From: Natronobiforma cellulositropha
GTDB lineage: Archaea > Halobacteriota > Halobacteria > Halobacteriales > Natrialbaceae
DNA: 64,000 nucleotides
Assembly: GCF_025629245.1 (NCBI RefSeq)
Contig: NZ_JANZXN010000017.1
Location: forward strand, 155,527-219,526
Reading direction: 5' to 3'
The position numbers were made by a program, and so were the translations under genes. The notes under the pieces were generated by a model. That model saw nothing but the letters and a program-made list of their open reading frames with translations. It was not told the DNA's origin and searched no databases. Position 1 is the first letter of the stretch. Each line of letters begins with the position of its first letter. Below, in pieces: positions 1-7,822 of this stretch.

Positions 1-710
1 CGCGCGCTCAGTGGATCGGTAGAGCCGTCGGAGAGATTGACTTTGTGGACGTGAGGGGCTGAGTAGCCGGTCCCCACGTAGAGGTCGCCGTCGTGGTACG
101 TGACCGGTCTGATGGCGTCCTCGAATCCGTCGCTCAGCGTCCACTCCTGTTCGCCGGTGGAGCGGTTGACGACGTGGAGGATCCCGTCGTAGTCGCCGAC
201 GAAGACGTTCTCGCCGTGTACGTCGGTCCCTCTCGCTCGAGCGTTCGGCTCGTCGTACTCCCAGCTATCGTCGAACTCGGGGACGATGTCGCTCACCGTG
301 GTTCGCTGGAGCACCGATTCACTGCCGTCTGAGACGCCGATGACGGTCAGCTCCTCACCCATATCCGGCGAGCAGAGCAACGGAATCGTCACCGAGTCAC
401 CCTGTGCCTCCATCGTCGTTCCGTCGATTCGCTCGCCGTTGCTGTCGATGACGTAGAACTCCTCGCCGAACTGGTGTGAGAGCATCGTCACCTCGAGTTC
501 GACTCCCGGTCGCTCCTCGAAGTCGAAACTCGCGAGCGCGGAGGGTCCCTGGAGGAGACCGGTGAACGCGAGGGCTCCGTAGCTGATCAACGCGGCCAGG
601 AGGATGACGATCACCAGCAAGAAGGCGACGCTGACGACCTGTGAGACGCCACGCTCCTCGCGGTCCGCCTCTCGAGTTCTGACAGCGTCGGTTTCGGACT
701 CGCGAAACAT
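1..710 (-). CDS. Pilin-signal protein with PQQ-like beta-propeller (partial, 3-prime end off window)
   Basis: Seen: an ATG at 710 opens a frame that reads to base 1 without a stop, about 236 codons. Residues about 20-45 are an archaeal type IV pilin (class III) signal: Arg-Gly followed by VSQVVSVAFLLVIVILLAA, the usual prepilin-peptidase site before a hydrophobic helix. About 90 residues of beta-rich sequence follow, then beta-propeller blades with PQQ-like motifs (GENVFVGDYDGILHVVN, then HDGDLYVGTGY). Family knowledge: such proteins are membrane-anchored or pilus-assembled, with the propeller outside the cell. Inference: a surface sensor or adhesin. The C-terminus is missing, so total blade number is unknown. 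Confidence 0.8.
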   Translation of the reverse strand, partial: MFRESETDAVRTREADREERGVSQVVSVAFLLVIVILLAALISYGALAFTGLLQGPSALASFDFEERPGVELEVTMLSHQFGEEFYVIDSNGERIDGTTMEAQGDSVTIPLLCSPDMGEELTVIGVSDGSESVLQRTTVSDIVPEFDDSWEYDEPNARARGTDVHGENVFVGDYDGILHVVNRSTGEQEWTLSDGFEDAIRPVTYHDGDLYVGTGYSAPHVHKVNLSDGSTDPLSA

Positions 711-1040
711 AGGATAGCTCTCACGTCCACCTACAATAATATTTCCATTGGATATTCGCAACTGCACGATAGTCGCCGACTGACGTACGTTTCTGCTACC
801 GGTCCCAGGCGGCGACTGTGCGTCTGTCTGGGGCGGTGGACCCGGCTACGCACTCGGGACAGATTCCGACTGCTTCCACCCCCTCGTAGAAAACCCTCGC
901 CACTTCTGTCAAATCCCATTTACGAATACGTAGGATAGATAACAATCGTTCGTATTATTCGCCACCGTCTCTAAAAAATTATCTCCCCGTGCGCCGGGAG
1001 AGTCACACGAGTTTTCCCGTCGACTCCCCTACGCAGACGC
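711..1040. other. Divergent intergenic region between the pilin-like gene and rtcB
   Basis: No credible gene. AT-rich patches at about 731-755 (near the pilin-like start, minus strand) and about 928-984 (before rtcB, including a run of six A followed by TTATC) are plausible promoter elements. The short frames here are arginine- and serine-rich and look like noise. Confidence 0.5.
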
Positions 1041-2513
1041 ATGAATGAACTCGAGTCGACGGACGCGGACGCACGGATCATGGGCGTCGACGAGTCGGTG
1101 ATCGAGCGCGGGTGTCGCGACCAGATCGCCCGTCTCGCGAGCCACGAGGCGTTCGACGGTCCAATCCGGATCATGCCCGACACCCACCGCGGGAAGGGGA
1201 GCGTCATCGGCTTCACCATGCCCCTCGGCGAGCGGGTCGTCCCGAACGTCATCGGCGTCGACATCGGCTGTGGGATGCACGCGGCGAACCTGGGGACGGA
1301 CCTCGCACTCGAGGGCGAGACCGTCGACGAGGCGATTCGCGCGCGGATTCCGATGGGCTTCGGTCCCGATGGGCTACAGGCACCCGAACGCGAGTACTAC
1401 CACGTCAAAGACGAGTTTCCCTTCGAGCGGACGAACGAGACACTCGAGCGCTTCATCGAGGACGCCGACGGCGGCTACGTCCCCGAGATGCGCGCCTTCC
1501 TCGAGGAGGGCGGCTACGACATCGACTACTTCGAGCGCCTCTGTACCGAGCGCGCCGGGCAGATGAGTTCCTACTTCGGACTCACGGTCGCGATCAACAG
1601 CATCGGCACCCTCGGCTCTGGCAACCACTTCATCGAACTCGGCCGGAGCGTCGAGACCGGCGCGTACTGGGTCGTCGTCCACTCCGGCAGTCGGGGTCTC
1701 GGTGCGAACACCTGCGCCTACTGGCAGGCAAAGGCGAGTACGCTCCGCGACGGCCGCATCGAACGCGCCCGCGAGCACCTCGCACGCTACCCCGAGTACC
1801 TCGCGTTCGACCTCGAGTCGACGAGCGATGGGGACCTCCTCGAGTGGCTCCAGGGCGGGAAGGGGCGCGACTTCGTCGACTACGACGCACTGAAGGCGGA
1901 CTACCTCGAGACCGATCCGAGCCAGATCGAACGCATCAGCGACGACCTCAAGGCGGCGGTCCCCGACCCCGAGTCGGCGTCCGGCGAGGACGACCTGGCG
2001 TATCTCGAGGGTGCGGAGGCGGCGGGCTACCTGATCGACATGATCTTCTGTCAGCGCTACGCCGCGGAGAACCGCGCGATGATGGTTCGTGCCGTCGCCG
2101 ACGTGCTCGAAGCCGAACCCACGGACACCATCTCCGCGACGCACAACTTCGTCGACTTCCGCGACCACGTCATCCGCAAGGGGGCGACCCGCGCCTACGA
2201 GGGCGAGCGCGTCGTCGTCCCGTTCAACATGCGCGACGGGATTCTCGTCTGCGAGGGAAAGTCGAATCCCGAGTGGAACTACTCGGTGGCCCACGGCGCA
2301 GGCCGGTTGATGAGTCGGACGCGAGCACGCTCGGCGTTCGACGCCGACGACGTTCGCGCGGCGTTACTCGCGGAAGGCATCCACTCGAGCGTGGTCCCCG
2401 TCGACGAGGCTCCCGGCGCGTACAAAGACAGCGCGCTGATCGAGGACGCAATCGCGGAGACGGCCGAGGTGGTCGACCGACTCGAGGTCGTCCACAACCT
2501 GAAAGCGGCCTGA
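1041..2513 (+). CDS. rtcB: RtcB-family RNA ligase
   Basis: 490 residues. RtcB joins RNA 2,3-cyclic phosphate and 5-hydroxyl ends in a GTP- and Mn-dependent reaction, in tRNA splicing and RNA repair. Visible motifs: MPDTHRGKG (about residue 46), GVDIGCGM (about 72-79, with the metal-binding Asp and Cys), LGSGNHFIEL, HSGSRGLG, and AHGAGRLMSR (about 417), which holds the histidine that is guanylylated in the family. The THRGKG and GVDIGCGM wording resembles the shorter RtcB2-like branch more than the classical GYDINCGV form of archaeal RtcB. Start is the first ATG after the AT-rich promoter; a second ATG lies 4 bases later, out of frame. The gene converges on fttA with a 50-base gap. Confidence 0.92.
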   Translation: MNELESTDADARIMGVDESVIERGCRDQIARLASHEAFDGPIRIMPDTHRGKGSVIGFTMPLGERVVPNVIGVDIGCGMHAANLGTDLALEGETVDEAIRARIPMGFGPDGLQAPEREYYHVKDEFPFERTNETLERFIEDADGGYVPEMRAFLEEGGYDIDYFERLCTERAGQMSSYFGLTVAINSIGTLGSGNHFIELGRSVETGAYWVVVHSGSRGLGANTCAYWQAKASTLRDGRIERAREHLARYPEYLAFDLESTSDGDLLEWLQGGKGRDFVDYDALKADYLETDPSQIERISDDLKAAVPDPESASGEDDLAYLEGAEAAGYLIDMIFCQRYAAENRAMMVRAVADVLEAEPTDTISATHNFVDFRDHVIRKGATRAYEGERVVVPFNMRDGILVCEGKSNPEWNYSVAHGAGRLMSRTRARSAFDADDVRAALLAEGIHSSVVPVDEAPGAYKDSALIEDAIAETAEVVDRLEVVHNLKAA

Positions 2514-2520
2514 GCGGGCG

Positions 2521-2528
2521 GTAAAAAG
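2521..2528 (-). terminator. Short U-tract terminator after fttA
   Basis: On the minus strand the bases just past the fttA stop read CTTTTTAC. Archaeal termination uses such short U tracts, recognised together with FttA itself, so the site could be autoregulatory. It lies in the 50-base convergent gap with rtcB. Confidence 0.5.
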
Positions 2529-2563
2529 CGTCTCTCAGCGGTCCACTCGCGTCTGTGAGCGAC

Positions 2564-4489
2564 TCACAGGAACCGGAACGTCTCGAGATTCTTCGGCGCG
2601 AACGTGCGCATGTTGAACTCGTGGTAGAGCGCACTCGAGAGGTCCTGGGTGGCGCGTTCGTCGCCGTGGACGCAGAGCACTTTCTCGGGGCGGGGGTTCA
2701 TGGTGCGCACGAAGTCCATGAGACCGCCGCGGTCGGCGTGGCCGGAGAAGCCGTCGACGGTCTCGACCTCGAGGTTCAGTTTCAGGGTGTCGTCGCCGTC
2801 GCGGCCGCGGCCGCCGCGCATTGGAATCTCGTCCCAGCCGCTCTGGATGCGTCGGCCGAGGGTGCCCTGGGCCTGGTAGCCGACGAAGACGAGCGTCGAA
2901 TCGGGGTCGGGACCGACGTGGTCGAGCCAGGACATGATCGGCCCGCCGGTGACCATCCCGGAGGTCGAGAGCACGATGCAGGGGTCGCCGCCTGCGACCG
3001 CCTCGCGTTCGTCCTCGCCGCCGTCGATGTGGTTGAACTCCTCGGCGAGGAAGGGATTCGCGTCCTCGTGGAAGATCCGACTGCGCAGGTCGTCTCTGAG
3101 GTACTCGGGGTAGGTGGTGTGGATGGCCGTCGCCTCCCAGATCATCCCGTCCAGGTGGATCGGCATCGAGGGAATCTCGCCCTCGCGCATGGCCTCCTCT
3201 AAGACGAGCATGATCTCCTGTGAGCGGCCGACGGCGAAGGCGGGGATGAGCACCTTGCCGCCTCGCTCGTGGGTGTCTCTGACGATCCGCTTGAGCTTCG
3301 CTTCGGCGTCGACCTGGTCGGTCTGGTAGTCGTTTCGCCCGCCGTAGGTCGACTCGAGGACGAGGGTTTCGACGCGCGGGAAGTCGTTGGTCGCGCCGTT
3401 GAACAGCCGCGTGTCCTTGTAGTGGATGTCGCCGGAGAAGGCGACGTTGTAGAGACCGTCGCCGATGTGGAAGTGACTCACTGCCGAGCCGAGGATGTGA
3501 CCCGCGTTGTGGAAGGTGAGTTTGACGTCCGGGGCGATGTCGGTGACGTCGCCGTACTCGAGCGTGATGGTGTGTTTGATCGCCTCGCGGACCATCTCGG
3601 ACTCGTAGGGTGGGGTTCGCCCCTCTTTGGCGGCGACGTCGAGGTAGTCGAGCGTGAGCAGGCCCATCAGGTCGCGTGTGGGTTCGGTACAGTAGATGGG
3701 ACCGTCGTAGCCGTACTTGAACAGGAGCGGGATGAGCGCCGAGTGGTCGAGGTGGGCGTGGGTGAGCACCACCGCGTCGATGTTCTGTGGACCCGCACCG
3801 AGGGCTTCGGGGACCTGGAGGTAGGGCACCTCGCCCTCGGCACCGGGTTTGTCGCCGCAGTCGACGAGGACGCGGGTCTCGGGTGTGCTGAGGATGAACG
3901 CCGCGCGGCCGACCTCTCGACAGCAGCCGAGGGTGGTGATGCGGACGAACTGGTCGTCGGACATCTCCTCGCGGTGGATCTGTCGGCCGACGCGCTCTAA
4001 GATCGTTCGTCGGTCGTCGCGCTCCTGTTGTAAGAAATTTCTGACGTTCGAGACGGTCGAGGACTCGATCGGTGGTGTTCTGACGACTTCGGGCGTCCAG
4101 CCGACGTTCTTCGTGATCTCCCTGAGCGTCGACCCGCGCCTGCCGATGACCATTCCCGGCTTCTGAGCTTCGATGACCACCTCGCCGGTGTCGGCGTGAA
4201 AGTCGAGGTCGGTGACGCCCGCCTCCTCGGGAATCACCCGCGAAATCTCCTCGCGGGCCTGTTCGGGCCGCGAGAGGACGCTCGGGTCCGGCCGGATCGT
4301 GATCCGCTTTCTGAGTTTGCTCGCGAGCCGTCTGACCAGGTCGCCCTGCTGGGCGAACTGCTTCGGATCGCGCGTGTACACGACCAGTTCCGGTCCCTCG
4401 TACTTCACCGAGGAGACCGAGATACCGGCCGGTAGCTCGTCGGTGATCGTTGCTTCCAGTTCGTCGAGTTGCTGCTCTACAGTGCTCAT
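2564..4489 (-). CDS. fttA: Transcription termination factor/ribonuclease FttA (aCPSF1)
   Basis: 641 residues, the full family length. N-terminal KH-type RNA-binding domains (about 1-150, with GMVIGRRGST as the KH loop) lead into a metallo-beta-lactamase domain with the zinc motif LTHAHLDHS (about 240-248) and a beta-CASP insertion, then a C-terminal MBL part containing FSGHADRGG and LCVHGDE. In archaea this protein cuts nascent RNA at U-rich sites and terminates RNA polymerase. All catalytic metal ligands visible in the family are present. Start at 4489 gives the normal N-terminus. The gene is monocistronic and convergent with rtcB. Confidence 0.96.
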   Translation of the reverse strand: MSTVEQQLDELEATITDELPAGISVSSVKYEGPELVVYTRDPKQFAQQGDLVRRLASKLRKRITIRPDPSVLSRPEQAREEISRVIPEEAGVTDLDFHADTGEVVIEAQKPGMVIGRRGSTLREITKNVGWTPEVVRTPPIESSTVSNVRNFLQQERDDRRTILERVGRQIHREEMSDDQFVRITTLGCCREVGRAAFILSTPETRVLVDCGDKPGAEGEVPYLQVPEALGAGPQNIDAVVLTHAHLDHSALIPLLFKYGYDGPIYCTEPTRDLMGLLTLDYLDVAAKEGRTPPYESEMVREAIKHTITLEYGDVTDIAPDVKLTFHNAGHILGSAVSHFHIGDGLYNVAFSGDIHYKDTRLFNGATNDFPRVETLVLESTYGGRNDYQTDQVDAEAKLKRIVRDTHERGGKVLIPAFAVGRSQEIMLVLEEAMREGEIPSMPIHLDGMIWEATAIHTTYPEYLRDDLRSRIFHEDANPFLAEEFNHIDGGEDEREAVAGGDPCIVLSTSGMVTGGPIMSWLDHVGPDPDSTLVFVGYQAQGTLGRRIQSGWDEIPMRGGRGRDGDDTLKLNLEVETVDGFSGHADRGGLMDFVRTMNPRPEKVLCVHGDERATQDLSSALYHEFNMRTFAPKNLETFRFL

Positions 4490-4777
4490 AATCGCCAGAT
4501 ATCGCTCGCGTGAACTCGTCCTCGAGCGGACGAGCCGCTCGTCACGGCTGCTGGCCGTCGACGGTCGGCGTCTCGACGGCCGTCCACTCCGTGGCGGTGG
4601 GCGCGCTCGAACGCGCCCTCGTCTCGTCGAACCACAGAGTGTATCAGGAATCGCATACTAGCTCGGATCATCGTATGAGAGGTGCCGTGCCGTGACGAGC
4701 ACGTCTCGAGGGTACAGACCTCGTCGTGCGGGAAGATTCACAGGGAGAACCCGCTTACCCGGAGCTATTCCTCGCGT
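4490..4777. other. Intergenic region upstream of fttA
   Basis: Together with the promoter that follows, a divergent gap of about 340 bases. No RNA gene or credible small frame was seen; the short ORFs are serine/arginine-rich shadows. It presumably carries the fttA promoter on the minus strand. Confidence 0.4.
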
Positions 4778-4787
4778 GGTATAAAAG
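4778..4787 (+). promoter_or_regulatory. TATA box for the gene at 4828
   Basis: GGTATAAAAG lies about 41-50 bases before the ATG at 4828 and is the best TATA match in the gap. Transcription would start about 15-20 bases before the start codon. Confidence 0.6.
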
Positions 4788-4827
4788 CCTTCGCAAAATT
4801 GAGGGTACGGCCGCGTGAACGACCCGT

Positions 4828-5322
4828 ATGGACCGCCCACTCACGCTCACGCCCGAACGCGTGGCCACCGAACGCGACTGGGTTCGCGCTCGTGGCGACC
4901 GTATCGTCCCCGTGATCAACGACGTTCGCGCCGACCTCGGCGAGATTTTCGAGACCGACGTCGACGCGGTCACGACGGCGCAGTACCGCGAGGAGGTCGA
5001 GCGCGTCTTCGCCGACGGCGACCTCGCGGTCAACGTCGCCGCGATGGTGGCGATTCTCCGCGACCTCGACGTCGAGGGCGACTATCCGGGCTTCGTCGTC
5101 GACGAACTCCTCGGCCGGGAGCTCGCCGCGACCATCGCGGGCACCCAGCCGCTTCGCACCCTGGGGGAGGCGACCTTCCACTACGTCGACGTCCACCACC
5201 ACGGTCGTGCCGACGAGAACGCGGGCGTCGACGACCTCGAGGCCGCGCTCGCTGCCGGCTTTCAGGAGCGTCTTCCGGGGTGGGACTGGACCGACCGCGA
5301 GAGTCCGTTCGCCGTCGAGTGA
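4828..5322 (+). CDS. Conserved-looking hypothetical protein, 164 aa
   Basis: Not recognised. 164 residues, soluble and acidic with no signal or membrane segment. It begins MDRPLTLTPERVATERDW, is mostly alpha-helical in appearance, and has a histidine cluster (HYVDVHHHGR, about residue 118-127) that could bind metal. The C-terminus GWDWTDRESPF is aromatic-rich. Codon use is normal for the window and a clear TATA box precedes it, so the gene is probably real. It is followed by a convergent lipoprotein gene 28 bases downstream. No function is proposed. Confidence 0.72.
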   Translation: MDRPLTLTPERVATERDWVRARGDRIVPVINDVRADLGEIFETDVDAVTTAQYREEVERVFADGDLAVNVAAMVAILRDLDVEGDYPGFVVDELLGRELAATIAGTQPLRTLGEATFHYVDVHHHGRADENAGVDDLEAALAAGFQERLPGWDWTDRESPFAVE

Positions 5323-5350
5323 CTCGAGCGTCCGCCGCCTTCCGGCTCGC

Positions 5351-5983
5351 TCACTCGCTCTCGTCGTCTCCGTCCGTTTCGGTCTCTCCGTCCGACTCCG
5401 CCTCGCCGTCCGGTTCGCCCTCACCCGCTTCGGCTTGCGCTTCTGCCTCGGCTTCCATCTGCGCCTCGAGCTGGGCCTGCATCTCGACCTGTTGCTGGAC
5501 CATCGCGAACGTCTCTCCGGAGAGGTACGCGTTCACCGTCCCGTCGTTGAGCGCCCCGACCATCGCCTCGGCGTCGCCGTCGACCAGGACGACCCCGCCC
5601 TCGGGAATCGCGTCGGCCGCCGTGACACCCTCCGTCTCCTCGAGCGCGCTCTCGAGCGTCTCGACCGCCTCGTCGGCGAGTTCGAGTTCCCGTTCCTGGT
5701 AGGCGCCAGCGGCTTCCTCCTCGCTGATCTCGCCGGCTTCCAGCTGCTGGTTGAGCTCCGCCCCGTACGCCTCGAGTGCTTCCTGGTCCGGTTCGACGAC
5801 CGCGGTGAGCGCCGACTCCGGGATATCGACCTCGGCGGGTTCCGATGTCTCTCCGCTCGGCTCGTCGCCGTCGTCAGGTACGTCGTCTCCGCCGCTGGTG
5901 CCGATGCTCGAGCAGCCAGCGAGTGACGCGACGCCGGTGACGCCCGCGAGCGTGAGAAACCGCCGTCGGTTGTGGCCCGTCAT
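5351..5983 (-). CDS. Tat-exported lipoprotein, acidic, function unknown
   Basis: I start the gene at the ATG at 5983 (210 residues), not at the upstream in-frame ATG at 6028, because 5983 places a twin-arginine motif (GHNRRRFLTLAG) and lipobox (SLAGCSS) at the N-terminus in normal register. After the Cys comes a Gly/Asp/Glu linker, then a domain of about 110 residues, then a C-terminal low-complexity stretch of alternating Glu, Ala and Gln (QAQLEAQMEAEAEAQAEAGE) ending in a Glu/Asp/Gly tail. Probably anchored outside the membrane by its lipidated Cys. The C-terminal repeat looks like slippage-prone sequence. Role unknown. Confidence 0.75.
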   Translation of the reverse strand: MTGHNRRRFLTLAGVTGVASLAGCSSIGTSGGDDVPDDGDEPSGETSEPAEVDIPESALTAVVEPDQEALEAYGAELNQQLEAGEISEEEAAGAYQERELELADEAVETLESALEETEGVTAADAIPEGGVVLVDGDAEAMVGALNDGTVNAYLSGETFAMVQQQVEMQAQLEAQMEAEAEAQAEAGEGEPDGEAESDGETETDGDDESE

Positions 5984-6081
5984 TGGTGTGGTTGACACCC
6001 GAGGGGCGACGCACATAAGTCCTGTCACCGAGCCTGGCGCGTGTCGGGGTCCTTTTTAGTTCGCCTCGCCTCTCTCGAGGC

Positions 6082-6933
6082 GTGACGAATCGCGAGCAGG
6101 AGCCGGCACCGATGGCCGCCCCACGTGCGCTCACGCGCCAGGAGCCATCGCTCGAGACAGCCGCCGAAGTTATCGAGGAGGGCATCGCCCGTGAGGCGCT
6201 GGTGACCGTCTTCGGACGCTGCCGTGTCGCCTACGACGGGCGTGCCTCGAGCCGTCTCGGACCTGGCGAGCGCCACGTGATGTGTAAACCCGACGGCGCG
6301 GCGTTGGTCCACACCGCGACGGGCCAGCGGCCGGTCAACTGGCTGCCGCCCGGTGCGAGCCACCGCGTCTCGCTCGAGCGCGTGGCCACAGACCCGGCTC
6401 CCGACGAGGACACAGCCGCCGTGACCGGGGTGGATAGCGTCGAGGACGTGAACGCCGGTACGTCGCCTGCCCGCTCGCTCCACCTCGAGTCCACCCGGCC
6501 GACACCCGAGGAGCGACTGCGCATCTCCTTCGAGCGCGTTCACCAGGTGTCTGCGTTCGTGGTGGCCGACGACGACATCTCGGTGGTCGGCACCGAAGCC
6601 GACCTTCGCGAGCGCCTTCTCGCCGACCCCGACCTCGTCGAACCCGGCTTCACGCCGCTGGCGACCGAGCGCGAGACGCCCGCCGGTGCGGTCGACATCT
6701 ACGGCGAGGACCGGGCGGGCCGGGTGGTCGTCGTCGAACTCAAGCGCCGGCGTGTCGGTCCCGACGCCGTCGGCCAGCTCCGGCGCTACGTCGACGCCCT
6801 CGAGCGCGACCTCCACGCCGACGTCGACCTCAGGGGGATCCTCGTCGCCCCGTCGGTGACCGACCGCGCCGCACGCCTCCTCGAGCGCAACGGTCTCGAG
6901 TTCGTCGCACTCGAACCGACGCTCGAGGAGTGA
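6082..6933 (+). CDS. nucS: NucS/EndoMS mismatch-specific endonuclease
   Basis: 283 residues from a GTG at 6082; an in-frame ATG at 6112 would give a protein 10 residues shorter. NucS cuts both strands around G-T, G-G and T-T mismatches in a non-MutS repair route. The N-terminal half is the beta-rich DNA-binding domain. The C-terminal RecB-like nuclease domain has AGAVDIYGED (catalytic Asp about 204) and VVVELKRRRVGPDAVGQLRR (the E-x-K pair about 219-221 and the Q-x-x-R-Y signature), as in characterised NucS. The first 15 residues are not conserved-looking, so ATG 6112 may be the true start. It lies close to mutS. Confidence 0.92.
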   Translation: MTNREQEPAPMAAPRALTRQEPSLETAAEVIEEGIAREALVTVFGRCRVAYDGRASSRLGPGERHVMCKPDGAALVHTATGQRPVNWLPPGASHRVSLERVATDPAPDEDTAAVTGVDSVEDVNAGTSPARSLHLESTRPTPEERLRISFERVHQVSAFVVADDDISVVGTEADLRERLLADPDLVEPGFTPLATERETPAGAVDIYGEDRAGRVVVVELKRRRVGPDAVGQLRRYVDALERDLHADVDLRGILVAPSVTDRAARLLERNGLEFVALEPTLEE

Positions 6934-6998
6934 TCGGCCGCCACGGCGCAACCTTCCGAATTACCAATATATTTGTACACTCGTTCTCGTCGTAGTGT

Positions 6999-7751
6999 AT
7001 GAAGCGACGCCGTATTCTCGCGGTCCTGGGGGGTATTCTCACCGTCGGCGGCTGTCTCGAGTCCGACGACGATCCGGGTGAGACGCGCTCCGACGACCGT
7101 GACTCGGGGGTCGACCGGGAGGCGAACCTGTCTCACCTGCAGTCGCTACTGCCGAACGAGACGGAGTCCGGTACTGCGGACATTCCGACGGAGACCGAAG
7201 TGGAGGGACCGACGCTCGCCGACCGGATCGAAGCACAGGAACCGGTACAGGCGGAGCCGGATCAGCCGGACCCGGAACTCGTCTCGATGGTCGCCTCACA
7301 GCCGCGGCTGGTGAGTACGGACCACACGGCTATCGGTGGGACCGACGAATTCTCGGCGACGATCCAGAACACGGGCGACGACGGTGACGTACAGGTACGC
7401 CTCGTCTGGGACGACGGCCGTGACGAGAACATCCCCGTCACGCCCGCTGCCGAACGGACGACCTTCTTCAGCGCCGGGGAACGGAAGACGGAGTCGTTCA
7501 TCGCCGACCCGCCTGCGGACGCCGTCGGCTACCGGTTCCTCGTCCAGGCAGCCACCCGCGGCGCGTACGTGAAGAACAACGGTGTGTCGGGGAACGTCAC
7601 CGCCCGACTCAGGAGCGTCGAACACGGCTGGAACGTCGACTCTCGGACCAGCTTCGTCGGCGCTGGACAGACCGAACTGTTCGAGTTCAACGACACGTAC
7701 ATGCTGCTCGGAGAGGAGTGGGAGATTACCGTCGAACCGGCGGCCGACTGA
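6999..7751 (+). CDS. Putative Tat lipoprotein with Ig-like domain, function unknown
   Basis: 250 residues. The N-terminus MKRRRILAVLGGILTVGGCL combines an arginine cluster, a hydrophobic stretch and a lipobox Cys at residue 19, as in haloarchaeal lipoproteins. An acidic linker of about 60 residues follows. The C-terminal 160 residues are beta-rich (FSATIQNTGDDGDVQVRLVW, then FSAGERKTESF), resembling a CARDB-type immunoglobulin fold used in extracellular proteins. A TATA-like element (AATATATTTG, about 6965-6974) lies 25-34 bases before the ATG, suggesting a leaderless mRNA. Convergent with mutS. Ligand unknown. Confidence 0.72.
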   Translation: MKRRRILAVLGGILTVGGCLESDDDPGETRSDDRDSGVDREANLSHLQSLLPNETESGTADIPTETEVEGPTLADRIEAQEPVQAEPDQPDPELVSMVASQPRLVSTDHTAIGGTDEFSATIQNTGDDGDVQVRLVWDDGRDENIPVTPAAERTTFFSAGERKTESFIADPPADAVGYRFLVQAATRGAYVKNNGVSGNVTARLRSVEHGWNVDSRTSFVGAGQTELFEFNDTYMLLGEEWEITVEPAAD

Positions 7752-7822
7752 TCCGATACTGGCGACCGCGTAATTCGGTACCGGCGGCCGCCTGGTCCGG
7801 TTCGGTGATCGCCCGAGTCGTA

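Noticed and set aside
5351..6028. Alternative longer start (6028) for the Tat lipoprotein
   Set aside because: It would put the twin-arginine motif 20 residues in. The ATG at 5983 gives the standard lipoprotein N-terminus.
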